Origin: Streptomyces sp. Sge12 | GTDB taxonomy: Bacteria > Actinomycetota > Actinomycetes > Streptomycetales > Streptomycetaceae | NCBI RefSeq assembly: GCF_002080455.1 | Contig: NZ_CP020555.1 | Location: forward strand, 1,860,001-1,924,000 | DNA: 64,000 nt | Direction of reading: 5' to 3' | Shown: piece by piece, positions 1 to 6,648 of the stretch | Position numbering within the stretch: the stretch's first letter is position 1 | How the letters are laid out: every line of letters starts with the position of its first letter | Program-made: the position numbers and the translations under genes | Notes under the pieces: model-generated | What the model saw: only the letters and a program-made list of their open reading frames with translations | What the model was told of the DNA's origin: nothing | Databases searched by the model: none

Positions 1-148
1 CACGCCTCCAGGTTAAGGACCGGGCCGCCCATTCGGGCCAGGCCCGGCGCGCCTCGGTGGGGCGGTCCGGTGCCGGTGGAGGATCGGGGGGTGGCGGCGC
101 CGATGCGGGCCGCACCCGCCTGCCCCCAGCGCGTGAAGAGGTCCGGAC

Positions 149-1084
149 GTGAATCTCCCCGACGAAGACCCGCCGCGTCCAGGCGGCGCGACCGACGGCG
201 CGCGGGCCGGGGCCGCGCCCGCCGGGGCCGCGCCCGCCGGGGCCGCGCCCGCCGGGGCCGCGCCCGCCGGGGCCGCGCCCGCCGGGGCCGCGCCGGCCGG
301 CGGCCGCTACGGCGAGGCGGTGTTCCGCCCGGAGCTGCCGGGCGAGGACGACCGCATCGACCTCGGCGCGCTCGCCTACGACGATTTCACCCTGGCCCGG
401 CTGCTGGCGCTGGGGGCCGGGCCCGGCTGGCGCTGCCTGGACGTGGGCGCGGGTACGGGCACCGTCGCCCGGCTCCTCCTGGAGCGGGCCGGAGTCACGG
501 AGGTCCTGGCCGTCGACCGGGACACGGCCTTCCTGCGGGCGCACCCGACGGCCGGTCTCACCCCGCTGGAGGCGGACATCACCGCCCTGGACTTCAGTCC
601 GGGCCGGTTCGATCTGGTGCACGCCCGGTTCGTGCTGATGCACCTGCGGAACTGGCCGCGGATGATCGGCAAGCTCGCCTCGCTGGTCGCCCCCGGCGGT
701 GTGCTGGTCCTCGGCGACGCGGTCGACCTGACCACCCCCGCCGCGCCCACGACCGTGTACGGCCGGGTGATGCGGGCGATGTGGCAGGGGCTGCGGGAGA
801 GCCTGGGCACCGACGTCTCCTGGGTGCCGGACTGCCCGCGGCACCTGCGGGAGGCCGGCCTGCTGTCCGTGGGGGCCGAGATCCTCGTCCCGCCGCTGCT
901 GCCGGGCAGCGCCATCAGCCGGTTCTGGGCCGGTACGTGGGACCGGGCGCGGGAGCCGATGAAGGCCACCGGGCTGGTGGACGACGCGGCGATCGACGCG
1001 GCGATCCGCTACCTGGATTCGCCGGAGTGCGCCGCGCTCTCCCCCGGTCTGCTCACCGCCTGGGGCGTGAGGGGCCCGGCCTGA
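149..1084 (+). CDS. Class I SAM-dependent methyltransferase
   Basis: A 311-residue protein with a GTG start preceded by AAGAGG at 136-141. The glycine-rich SAM motif I (LDVGAGTGT) lies near residue 97, followed by an acidic motif II (AVDRD) and a motif near LVHARFVLMHL, the order typical of Methyltransf_25/31 class I enzymes. It should be cytosolic. The substrate cannot be read from the sequence. The first 50 residues are not part of the catalytic fold: they hold a perfect six-copy AGAAP tandem repeat. It ends 36 bp before the convergent BrkB-like gene, so it is probably transcribed alone or with genes to the left of the window. Confidence 0.85.
   Translation: MNLPDEDPPRPGGATDGARAGAAPAGAAPAGAAPAGAAPAGAAPAGAAPAGGRYGEAVFRPELPGEDDRIDLGALAYDDFTLARLLALGAGPGWRCLDVGAGTGTVARLLLERAGVTEVLAVDRDTAFLRAHPTAGLTPLEADITALDFSPGRFDLVHARFVLMHLRNWPRMIGKLASLVAPGGVLVLGDAVDLTTPAAPTTVYGRVMRAMWQGLRESLGTDVSWVPDCPRHLREAGLLSVGAEILVPPLLPGSAISRFWAGTWDRAREPMKATGLVDDAAIDAAIRYLDSPECAALSPGLLTAWGVRGPA
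206..295 (+). repeat. 15-bp in-frame tandem repeat, six copies
   Basis: Six consecutive 15-bp units encode AGAAP in the N-terminus of the methyltransferase. The copies are nearly identical at the DNA level, including third positions, which suggests recent slippage rather than old conserved protein sequence. The copy number is a plausible strain-variable site. Confidence 0.9.
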
Positions 1085-1120
1085 GCCGGGAGCCGGTCAC
1101 CGGGCCCCAGCGTGTGCGGC

Positions 1121-2236
1121 TCAGTGCTTGCGCAGCCGGGAGTGGTAGTCCTCGGGCGGCAGGAACTTCGACCAGCGCTCCGGGAACTCCGACGGCATCC
1201 CGGCGTCCTCGTCGTCCTCCGACTCGCCCTCCGCCATCGCCCGCCAGGCGGCGGCCCGCGCGATCAGCTGGGCGGCCTCCGCCTCGCGCGCCCGCTCGTT
1301 CGCCTCGCGCGCCGCGGCGGTGGCCACGGAGGGCCAGACCCGGTCGATCGCGGCGTTGACGGCGGCGCCGACCAGCACCGCGAAGGCGGAGATGCCGATC
1401 CACAGCAGTACGGCCACGGGCGCGGCCAGCGATCCGTAGATCGTCGGCCCCTCCACGGTGTTGGTCAGGTAGATCCGCAGCAGGAACGAGCCCAGCACCC
1501 ACATGGCGAGGGCCACCAGCGCCCCCGGCACGTCCTCGATCCACGGCGAGCGCACGGGCACGGACACGTGGTAGAGCGTGGTCAGGAAGGCGATGGACAG
1601 CAGGGTGACCGTCGGCCAGTACAGGACCGCGATCACCTCGGTGCCCCAGGGCACCAGCCGTACGACCGCGTCCGGGCCCACCACCATCAGCGGCAGCACG
1701 ATCGCCCCGATGAGCAGCGCGATGATGTACAGCAGGAAGGCCAGCAGCCGGGTCTTGACGATGCCGCGGTGGCCGTCGAGCCCGTACATCACGGTGATGG
1801 TGTCGATGAAGACGTTGACGGCGCGCGAGCCCGACCAGAGGGCGAAGGCGAAGCCGAGCGAGATCAGGTCGGGGCGGCCGCGTCCGGTGACGTCGTCGAG
1901 GAGGGGCCGCGCGATGTCGTTGACGCCCCGGTCGGAAAGGACGGTGCCGACCGCCCGCAGGATGTTCTCCTCGATGCTCTCGACCGTCCGGGTGTCGGTC
2001 CAGCCGTCGACGTAGCCGAGCAGACCCAGCAGGCCCAGGAAGAGCGGCGGCAGCGAGAGCAGTGTGAAGAACGCCGCCTCGGCGGCCAGCCCGAGGATCC
2101 GGTACTCGATGCACGAGTTGACGGTGTCCTTCAGCAGCAGCCAGCCCATCTTCCTCTTCGAGACGTTGCGGTAGAGGGCCCGGGCCCGGTGGAGCCGTCC
2201 TGGGATCCGCTCGGGTGTTTCTTTTGCTGGCTGCAC
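1121..2236 (-). CDS. YihY/virulence factor BrkB family membrane protein
   Basis: A 371-residue integral membrane protein. It has the family's start of the membrane domain (NSCIEYRILGLAAEAAFFTLLSL) near residues 40-60 and about six hydrophobic segments, including a Leu/Gly-rich one at 60-75 and others around 170-190, 210-230 and 250-290. The last 90 residues are charged, cytosolic and Ala/Glu-rich. The molecular function of this family is unsettled; older names such as ribonuclease BN are not supported. The GTG start at 2236 is 17 bp from the ATG of the divergent acyl-CoA dehydrogenase and has no Shine-Dalgarno, so it is probably leaderless. An internal ATG at 2149 is an alternative. Confidence 0.88.
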   Translation of the reverse strand: MQPAKETPERIPGRLHRARALYRNVSKRKMGWLLLKDTVNSCIEYRILGLAAEAAFFTLLSLPPLFLGLLGLLGYVDGWTDTRTVESIEENILRAVGTVLSDRGVNDIARPLLDDVTGRGRPDLISLGFAFALWSGSRAVNVFIDTITVMYGLDGHRGIVKTRLLAFLLYIIALLIGAIVLPLMVVGPDAVVRLVPWGTEVIAVLYWPTVTLLSIAFLTTLYHVSVPVRSPWIEDVPGALVALAMWVLGSFLLRIYLTNTVEGPTIYGSLAAPVAVLLWIGISAFAVLVGAAVNAAIDRVWPSVATAAAREANERAREAEAAQLIARAAAWRAMAEGESEDDEDAGMPSEFPERWSKFLPPEDYHSRLRKH

Positions 2237-2254
2237 GTCCTTACGGTATCCGCA
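2236..2254. promoter_or_regulatory. Overlapping divergent promoter with two apparently leaderless starts
   Basis: The two start codons, GTG (minus, 2236) and ATG (plus, 2254), are separated by 17 bp. A near-symmetric hexamer lies between them: TACGGT (2242-2247) reads as a -10 for the plus gene and TACCGT (2248-2243) as a -10 for the minus gene. Each is placed 6-7 nt before its start codon, the spacing expected when transcription begins at the start codon. I see no convincing -35 boxes. Seen: positions and symmetry. Inferred: bidirectional leaderless transcription. Confidence 0.5.
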
Positions 2255-3897
2255 TGGCAGCCACCACCCACACAGTCAGCAACCAGGCCCCGCCCCTGGT
2301 GGGCCACGACGTCTACGGCGGCGATCGGGCCCTCACGGAGGGCGTCGAGCGTCACCTCGCATCCGCCGATCCCGAACTCCTCGGCGAGGTAAGGCAGGAG
2401 CTCACCGACCTCGGGCGCGCGGCGGGTTCCGCGCAGGCCCAGGAATGGGGTGTGCAGTCGAACGAGAATCCCCCCGAACTGCGGACGCACGACCGGTACG
2501 GCAACCGGATCGACGAAGTGGACTTCCACCCGGCCTGGCACCGGCTGCTCGGGCACGCGGTGACCTCCGGGCTGACCGATGCCTGGGGGCGTCCGGCCGG
2601 GCACCTGCGCCGGGCCGCCGGGTTCTTCGTCTGGTCGCAGGCCGAGGCGGGGCACGGCTGCCCGATCTCGATGACGCACGCCGCGGTGCCGGCGCTGCGC
2701 GCCGATCCGGAGCTGGCCGCGGAATGGGAGCCGCGGCTGACCTCGCACGTGTACGAGCGGGGGTTGCGGCCGGCCGCCGAGAAGGGCGGTGTGCTCTTCG
2801 GGATGGGGATGACGGAGAAGCAGGGCGGCAGCGACGTACGGGCGAACACGACGGCCGCGGTGCCGCTGGACGCGTCCGGCGAGTACCTGCTGACCGGGCA
2901 CAAGTGGTTCTGCTCGGCGCCGATGAGCGACGGCTTCCTGGTGCTGGCGCAGGCTCCGGGAGGTCTGACGTGCTTCCTGGTGCCGCGGGTGCTGCCGGAC
3001 GGTACGCGCAACGTCTTCGCGATCCAGCGGCTGAAGGACAAGCTGGGCAACAAGTCGAACGCGTCGAGCGAGGTGGAGTTCGACGGGACATGGGCGCGGC
3101 GTGTCGGTGAGGAGGGCCGCGGGGTGCGGACCATCATCGAGATGGTCGCGGCGACCCGGCTCGACTGTGTCATCGGTTCGGCCTCGCTGATGCGGCAGGC
3201 CCTGACGCAGGCCGTACACCACGCGGAGCACCGCTCTGCTTTCGGAGCACTGCTCATCGACCAGCCGCTGATGCGCAACGTGCTCGCGGACCTCGCCCTG
3301 GAGTCGGAGGCCGCCACCACCTTGACCCTGCGCCTGGCGGCCGCCAACGACGCCGGGACCGAGCAGGAGAAGGCCTTCCTGCGGCTGGCCGTGCCCGCCG
3401 CCAAGTACTGGGTGACCAAGCGCTGTACGCCGATGGTGGCGGAGGCCCTGGAATGTCTGGGGGGCAACGGCTACGTAGAGGAGTCGGGGCTGCCCAGACT
3501 GCTGCGCGAATCCCCCCTCAACTCCATCTGGGAGGGCTCGGGCAACGTACAGGCGCTGGACGTGCTGCGCGCCCTGCAGCGGGAGCCGCAGGCCCTGAAC
3601 GCCTTCCTCCAGGAGGTCGGCCTGGCCCGGGGCGCCGACCACCGGCTGGATTCGGCCATCAAGGACCTGCTGACGGACCTCGCCGATCTGGACGGGATCG
3701 AGGCGCGGGCCCGCCGGGTGGTCGAGCGCATGGCGCTGGTGCTCCAGGGTTCCCTGTTGGTGCGGTGGGCTCCGCCGGAGGTCGCGGACGCCTTCTGCGC
3801 CTCGCGGCTGGGCGGTGACTGGGGCGCGGCCTTCGGCACGCTGCCGCACACCCTGGACCTGCGCGCAGTGGTGGAACGGGCTCGGATCACGGGCTAG
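2254..3897 (+). CDS. AidB-like acyl-CoA dehydrogenase family flavoprotein
   Basis: A 547-residue protein, the length of the AidB subfamily rather than the ~380 residues of ordinary acyl-CoA dehydrogenases. It keeps the family segments GMGMTEKQGGSDVRANT (flavin-binding middle domain), GHKWFCSAPMSDG and a C-terminal LECLGGNGYVEESGLPRLLR with EGSGNVQ. AidB proteins bind FAD and DNA and belong to the alkylation response in E. coli; whether this one acts in DNA protection or in acyl-CoA oxidation is not visible. The ATG at 2254 was chosen over the upstream GTG at 2215 because homology begins there and a TACGGT -10 sits 6 nt upstream. Confidence 0.87.
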   Translation: MAATTHTVSNQAPPLVGHDVYGGDRALTEGVERHLASADPELLGEVRQELTDLGRAAGSAQAQEWGVQSNENPPELRTHDRYGNRIDEVDFHPAWHRLLGHAVTSGLTDAWGRPAGHLRRAAGFFVWSQAEAGHGCPISMTHAAVPALRADPELAAEWEPRLTSHVYERGLRPAAEKGGVLFGMGMTEKQGGSDVRANTTAAVPLDASGEYLLTGHKWFCSAPMSDGFLVLAQAPGGLTCFLVPRVLPDGTRNVFAIQRLKDKLGNKSNASSEVEFDGTWARRVGEEGRGVRTIIEMVAATRLDCVIGSASLMRQALTQAVHHAEHRSAFGALLIDQPLMRNVLADLALESEAATTLTLRLAAANDAGTEQEKAFLRLAVPAAKYWVTKRCTPMVAEALECLGGNGYVEESGLPRLLRESPLNSIWEGSGNVQALDVLRALQREPQALNAFLQEVGLARGADHRLDSAIKDLLTDLADLDGIEARARRVVERMALVLQGSLLVRWAPPEVADAFCASRLGGDWGAAFGTLPHTLDLRAVVERARITG

Positions 3898-3900
3898 GCG

Positions 3901-3919
3901 GGAGCCCCCGTCGGGCTCC
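3901..3919 (+). terminator. Short GC hairpin after the acyl-CoA dehydrogenase
   Basis: A 7-bp perfect stem (GGAGCCC, 5-nt loop, GGGCTCC) begins 4 bp after the stop codon. There is no T-tract, so it could be a weak terminator or an mRNA 3' stabiliser. The rest of 3920-4208 holds only the inverted repeat at 4089-4106. Confidence 0.4.
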
Positions 3920-4088
3920 GCTGCGGTCCCCAAACCGCCCCCGACCGGGATCCGGGCCCGTCGACCGGTACAGGGGTGGCGCCGCGCCGACTCGGCACCA
4001 CCCCTGATCCGAAGCCCCCGAGGAGGAGCTGCCACGCCGCTCTGCGGCGTCCGGACAGTTTCGGTCGGCCGACCGGGACTTGGCGAGA

Positions 4089-4106
4089 GTTGCATACCGT
4101 TGCAAC
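4089..4106. promoter_or_regulatory. Inverted plus direct repeat upstream of the GAF regulator (candidate operator)
   Basis: GTTGCA (4089-4094) and TGCAAC (4101-4106) form a 6-bp inverted repeat with a 6-nt spacer. GTTGCA also recurs directly at 4099, one helical turn from the first copy. It lies about 100 bp upstream of the GTG start of the GAF-domain regulator. An autoregulatory or related operator is plausible but is inference. Confidence 0.45.
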
Positions 4107-4208
4107 CTTTGAGTCGGCAGCCGTCCACCCGGGTGCCCGGGGAAGCGGTGGGCGCGGGGCCACCGGGGCGGCTTGTGTCGTACGTCCTGTTCGCACGGGG
4201 AGGTTCCG

Positions 4209-5519
4209 GTGGCCGACACCACAGGCAGCACGGTCGATGTGGCGCGCATCTCGGCCATGGACGCGCGGGCGGCGGCGCGTCTGCTCAAGGGCGTACGGGC
4301 GGCGGCGCTCGCCGGGAACCGCCCGCCGGCCGCGCCCAGGCCGGAGATCGCGGAGTCCTGGCGCCGGATGCTGGCCGGCGGGGTGCACCCGGACCGGGAC
4401 GCGCGCTCGCGGATGCTGTCGGCGGCCGAGACCGAGGAGCGCCGGCACGTGTCGCCGCTGCGGGAGATCCTGCCGGTGCTGCGCGAGGGGCTGCTGCCCG
4501 CCCTGGACGAGGCCCTGCACATCATGGTCGTCGCGGACGCGGACGGGCGGCTGCTGTGGCGGGAGGGCCACTCCTCGATCCTGCGCAAGGCGGACCGGCT
4601 CGGTTTCGCGGTCGGGGCGGACTGGGACGAGGCCGTCGTCGGCACGAACGGGGTGGGTACCGCCCTGGTGGCGCGGCGCCCGGTGCAGGTGTTCTCGGCC
4701 GAGCACTTCGTCTCCAGCCACCACGACTGGACCTGCGCCGGGGCGCCCGTACGGGACCCGCGCGACGGGCGGCTGCTGGGCGTGGTCGACGTGAGCGGGC
4801 CGCTGGCGACCATGCACCCGGCGACCCTGGCGTGGGTCAGCTCGGTGGCGCGCCTCGCGGAGCGGGAGCTTCGGGTGCGGCACCTGGAGTCGCTGGAGCG
4901 GCTGCGGACGGTGGCGGCCCCGCTGCTGGCCCGGCTCCCGGGGCGGGCACTGGCGGTGGACCCGAACGGCTGGACGGCGGCGGTGACGGGCCTGGTCCCG
5001 GCGGAGCGGATCCCGCTGCCGAAGGGCTTCGGGCCGGGCCCGGTGTGGGTGCCGCAGCTCGGGGAGTGCGTGGTGGAGCCGCTGCCGGGCGGCTGGCTGC
5101 TGCGGGTCGCGCAGGACCGTACGACGACGGCCGTGTCGCGGATCGTGCTGGACCTCAGCCGGGCGCGCTGCTGGTCGGCGACGGTGTACGGGCCCTCGGG
5201 GAGCTGGTCGCAGGAGCTGAGCCCGCGCCACGCCGAGCTGCTGTTCCTGCTGGCGGAGAGCCCGCGCGGGCGCTCGGCGGCGGAGCTGGCCGGGGAGGTG
5301 TTCGGGGACCCGACACGGACCGTGACGGTCCGCGCGGAGCTGTCCCGCGTACGCCGCCACCTCGCGGGGGTCCTCGCGCACCGGCCGTACCGCTTCGCGG
5401 AGGACGTGGAGGTGGAGCTGGTCCGCCCCCGGGACCCGGCGGCGCTGCTCCCTCACTCCACGGCTCCGGCGGTGGTCCGGGCCCGCCTGGGCCGGACGGG
5501 GCCCGGCATGATTCCCTGA
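4209..5519 (+). CDS. GAF domain-containing transcriptional regulator
   Basis: A 436-residue protein from the GTG at 4209, preceded by a good GGGGAGG Shine-Dalgarno; the upstream start at 4173 has none. Residues ~90-200 carry a GAF-type sensor domain with the signature WDEAVVGTNGVGTALVARRPVQVFSAEHF seen in sigma54-activator-like and streptomycete GAF regulators. No AAA+ central domain follows; instead the C-terminus (~345-410) looks like a helix-turn-helix (AELAGEVFGDPTRTVTVRAE, then SRVRRHL). It is therefore a GAF sensor with its own DNA-binding end, not a sigma54 enhancer-binding protein. In Streptomyces, relatives often sit near aldehyde dehydrogenases; none is adjacent here. Confidence 0.8.
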   Translation: MADTTGSTVDVARISAMDARAAARLLKGVRAAALAGNRPPAAPRPEIAESWRRMLAGGVHPDRDARSRMLSAAETEERRHVSPLREILPVLREGLLPALDEALHIMVVADADGRLLWREGHSSILRKADRLGFAVGADWDEAVVGTNGVGTALVARRPVQVFSAEHFVSSHHDWTCAGAPVRDPRDGRLLGVVDVSGPLATMHPATLAWVSSVARLAERELRVRHLESLERLRTVAAPLLARLPGRALAVDPNGWTAAVTGLVPAERIPLPKGFGPGPVWVPQLGECVVEPLPGGWLLRVAQDRTTTAVSRIVLDLSRARCWSATVYGPSGSWSQELSPRHAELLFLLAESPRGRSAAELAGEVFGDPTRTVTVRAELSRVRRHLAGVLAHRPYRFAEDVEVELVRPRDPAALLPHSTAPAVVRARLGRTGPGMIP

Positions 5520-5524
5520 GCTGC

Positions 5525-6088
5525 ATGAGCACCATCACACTCACCACCTGGTCGCTGGAGATGACGTCCCGGGCGGACCTCGTCACGGCGGCTCCGGCCG
5601 GCCCGGAGATATCCATCGTGCGGTCGGAGGTCCCCTCCCCCGAGTTCAGCCGCTTCCTGTACGCGTCGGTGGGCGGTGACATCCACTGGACGGACCGGCT
5701 GAAGCTGACCCGCGCGCAGTGGGTGGAGCAGCTGGAGCGGCCGGGCGTCGAGACGTGGGTGGCGTACGACCGGGGCACGCCGGCGGGGTACGTGGAGCTG
5801 GACCCGCAGGACGACGGCGTGGTGGAGATCATGTACTTCGGTCTCCTGCCGGACTTCCGGGGCCGCCGCATCGGGGGGCACCTGCTGTCGGTGGGCGTCG
5901 CCCGGGCGTGGTCCCTGGCGGAGCGCTGGCCGGATCGGGAGCCGACCCGGCGGGTGTGGGTGCACACGTGCAGCCAGGACGGCCCGACGGCGATGAGCAA
6001 CTACGAGCGGCGCGGCTTCAAGGTCTTCAAGACCGAGACGGAAGAGAAGGAAGACACCCCGACTCCCGGCCCCTGGCCCGGCGCGTAA
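5525..6088 (+). CDS. GNAT family N-acetyltransferase
   Basis: A 187-residue cytosolic protein starting 5 bp after the GAF regulator stop, hence probably cotranscribed. It contains the acetyl-CoA binding motif A as GLLPDFRGRRIGGHLL near residue 110, preceded by the beta strand VVEIMYFG, and ends with a YERRGFKVFKTE motif B. The substrate is not recognisable. The C-terminal tail (about 15 residues, Glu/Pro-rich) is probably disordered. The upstream hundreds of codons that are open in this frame overlap other genes and are not part of the protein. Confidence 0.85.
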   Translation: MSTITLTTWSLEMTSRADLVTAAPAGPEISIVRSEVPSPEFSRFLYASVGGDIHWTDRLKLTRAQWVEQLERPGVETWVAYDRGTPAGYVELDPQDDGVVEIMYFGLLPDFRGRRIGGHLLSVGVARAWSLAERWPDREPTRRVWVHTCSQDGPTAMSNYERRGFKVFKTETEEKEDTPTPGPWPGA

Positions 6089-6142
6089 CGTCCCGGCGCC
6101 CGGCTCCGCCGGGACCCGGGGCTCCGCCCCCGGGACCCCGCG

Positions 6143-6191
6143 CCTCGAACGCCGGCGAGGCTGAGACATCCAGCCCCTCCGGCGCTTGAGG
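6143..6191. repeat. Streptomycete intergenic palindromic repeat
   Basis: Two 21-bp arms (6143-6163 and 6171-6191) match as an inverted repeat at 17 of 21 positions around a 7-nt spacer, embedded in GGGGCTCCGCCCCC-type sequence. The pattern (AACGCCGGCGAGGCTG...) is a commonly seen streptomycete intergenic element. It sits in the long 6089-6347 gap and could act as a terminator for the GAF/GNAT pair. It carries no gene. Confidence 0.6.
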
Positions 6192-6245
6192 AGCGGGGCT
6201 TCGGGGCCGGGGCCCCGGCAGCGGAGCCGCGGCCGATCAGGGGCT

Positions 6246-6271
6246 GATGGCGTGACCCCTGTCACGCCATC
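6246..6271. promoter_or_regulatory. Perfect 11-bp palindrome with a Crp-like core upstream of the sulfur operon
   Basis: GATGGCGTGAC (6246-6256), a CCCT spacer and GTCACGCCATC (6261-6271) are perfectly complementary. The core 6252-6265 fits GTG-N6-GNCAC, the consensus I know for Streptomyces Crp binding. It is about 75 bp upstream of the leader peptide, a natural promoter or operator location. It could alternatively be a terminator stem for upstream genes, but it lacks a T-tract. A second small palindrome, GACGAGTTCGTC, lies at 6283-6294. Confidence 0.5.
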
Positions 6272-6347
6272 TCAGCAGTCGAGACGAGTTCGTCCGAATC
6301 GTGGACAGTAGTGGACTCGTCCAATCGGCACATGACACGCTTCCGCC

Positions 6348-6431
6348 ATGAATGGAGCTGGAATTGCCTTGGTGAGTCGGCGGCACGTCGACCTCGGCCG
6401 CATGTCCAGCGCCATCTGTCTGGCGCGCTGA
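6348..6431 (+). CDS. Putative cysteine-sensing leader peptide of the sulfur operon
   Basis: A 27-codon ORF beginning MNGAGIA and continuing LVSRRHVDLGRMSSAIC, then LAR and stop. The RRHVDLxRxSSAxC signature is that of the actinobacterial putative leader peptides found upstream of cysteine and sulfur assimilation genes, where a Cys codon near the 3' end (here codon 24) is thought to be the sensor. It precedes the sulfite reductase start by 217 nt, on the same strand, with no gene between. No strong Shine-Dalgarno is visible. Seen: the ORF and motif. Known: the family and its usual context. Inferred: attenuation control by Cys-tRNA supply. Confidence 0.8.
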   Translation: MNGAGIALVSRRHVDLGRMSSAICLAR

Positions 6432-6518
6432 CGGAACCAGCCACGCCGCACATCGCCGCCGTCCCCGCCGCCGCGGACGCGCCGATCACCTGCCCAGCCC
6501 CCTGAGGCCGTAGTACCG

Positions 6519-6614
6519 CCCTGCCCGCCGGCAACCCCGGCAGCGGAGCGGGAATCCGCCACACCCGCTCGGACATCGCCGAGCCGGCAGGGGCGCGCCG
6601 CCGCCTCCCCTGCC
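6519..6614 (+). promoter_or_regulatory. Leader RNA with mutually exclusive pairings (candidate attenuator)
   Basis: The segment GGCAGGGG (6586-6593) can pair downstream with CCCCTGCC (6607-6614, 8 bp, 13-nt loop) or upstream with CCCTGCC (6519-6525, 7 bp). Both cannot form at once. The region lies between the leader peptide stop (6431) and the sulfite reductase Shine-Dalgarno (about 6631-6639). No U-tract follows, so a switch would act through Rho or translation rather than a classical intrinsic terminator. In DNA this GC-rich, short complementary segments arise by chance, so this is suggestive only. Confidence 0.3.
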
Positions 6615-6648
6615 CTTGCCTCGAGCCGCCGAAGAAGGACGTACCGCC

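Noticed and set aside
206..295. CRISPR-like or other repeat array
   Set aside because: Contiguous 15-bp units in an ORF without spacers; protein-coding tandem repeat.
70..1359. Long Arg/Gly-rich ORF overlapping the methyltransferase
   Set aside because: Composition is that of a frame-shifted shadow in GC-rich DNA; no domain, and the 149-1084 frame has clear motifs.
6089..6245. Possible gene in the long gap before the sulfur operon
   Set aside because: No ORF with plausible start or codon bias; occupied by streptomycete palindromic repeat sequence.
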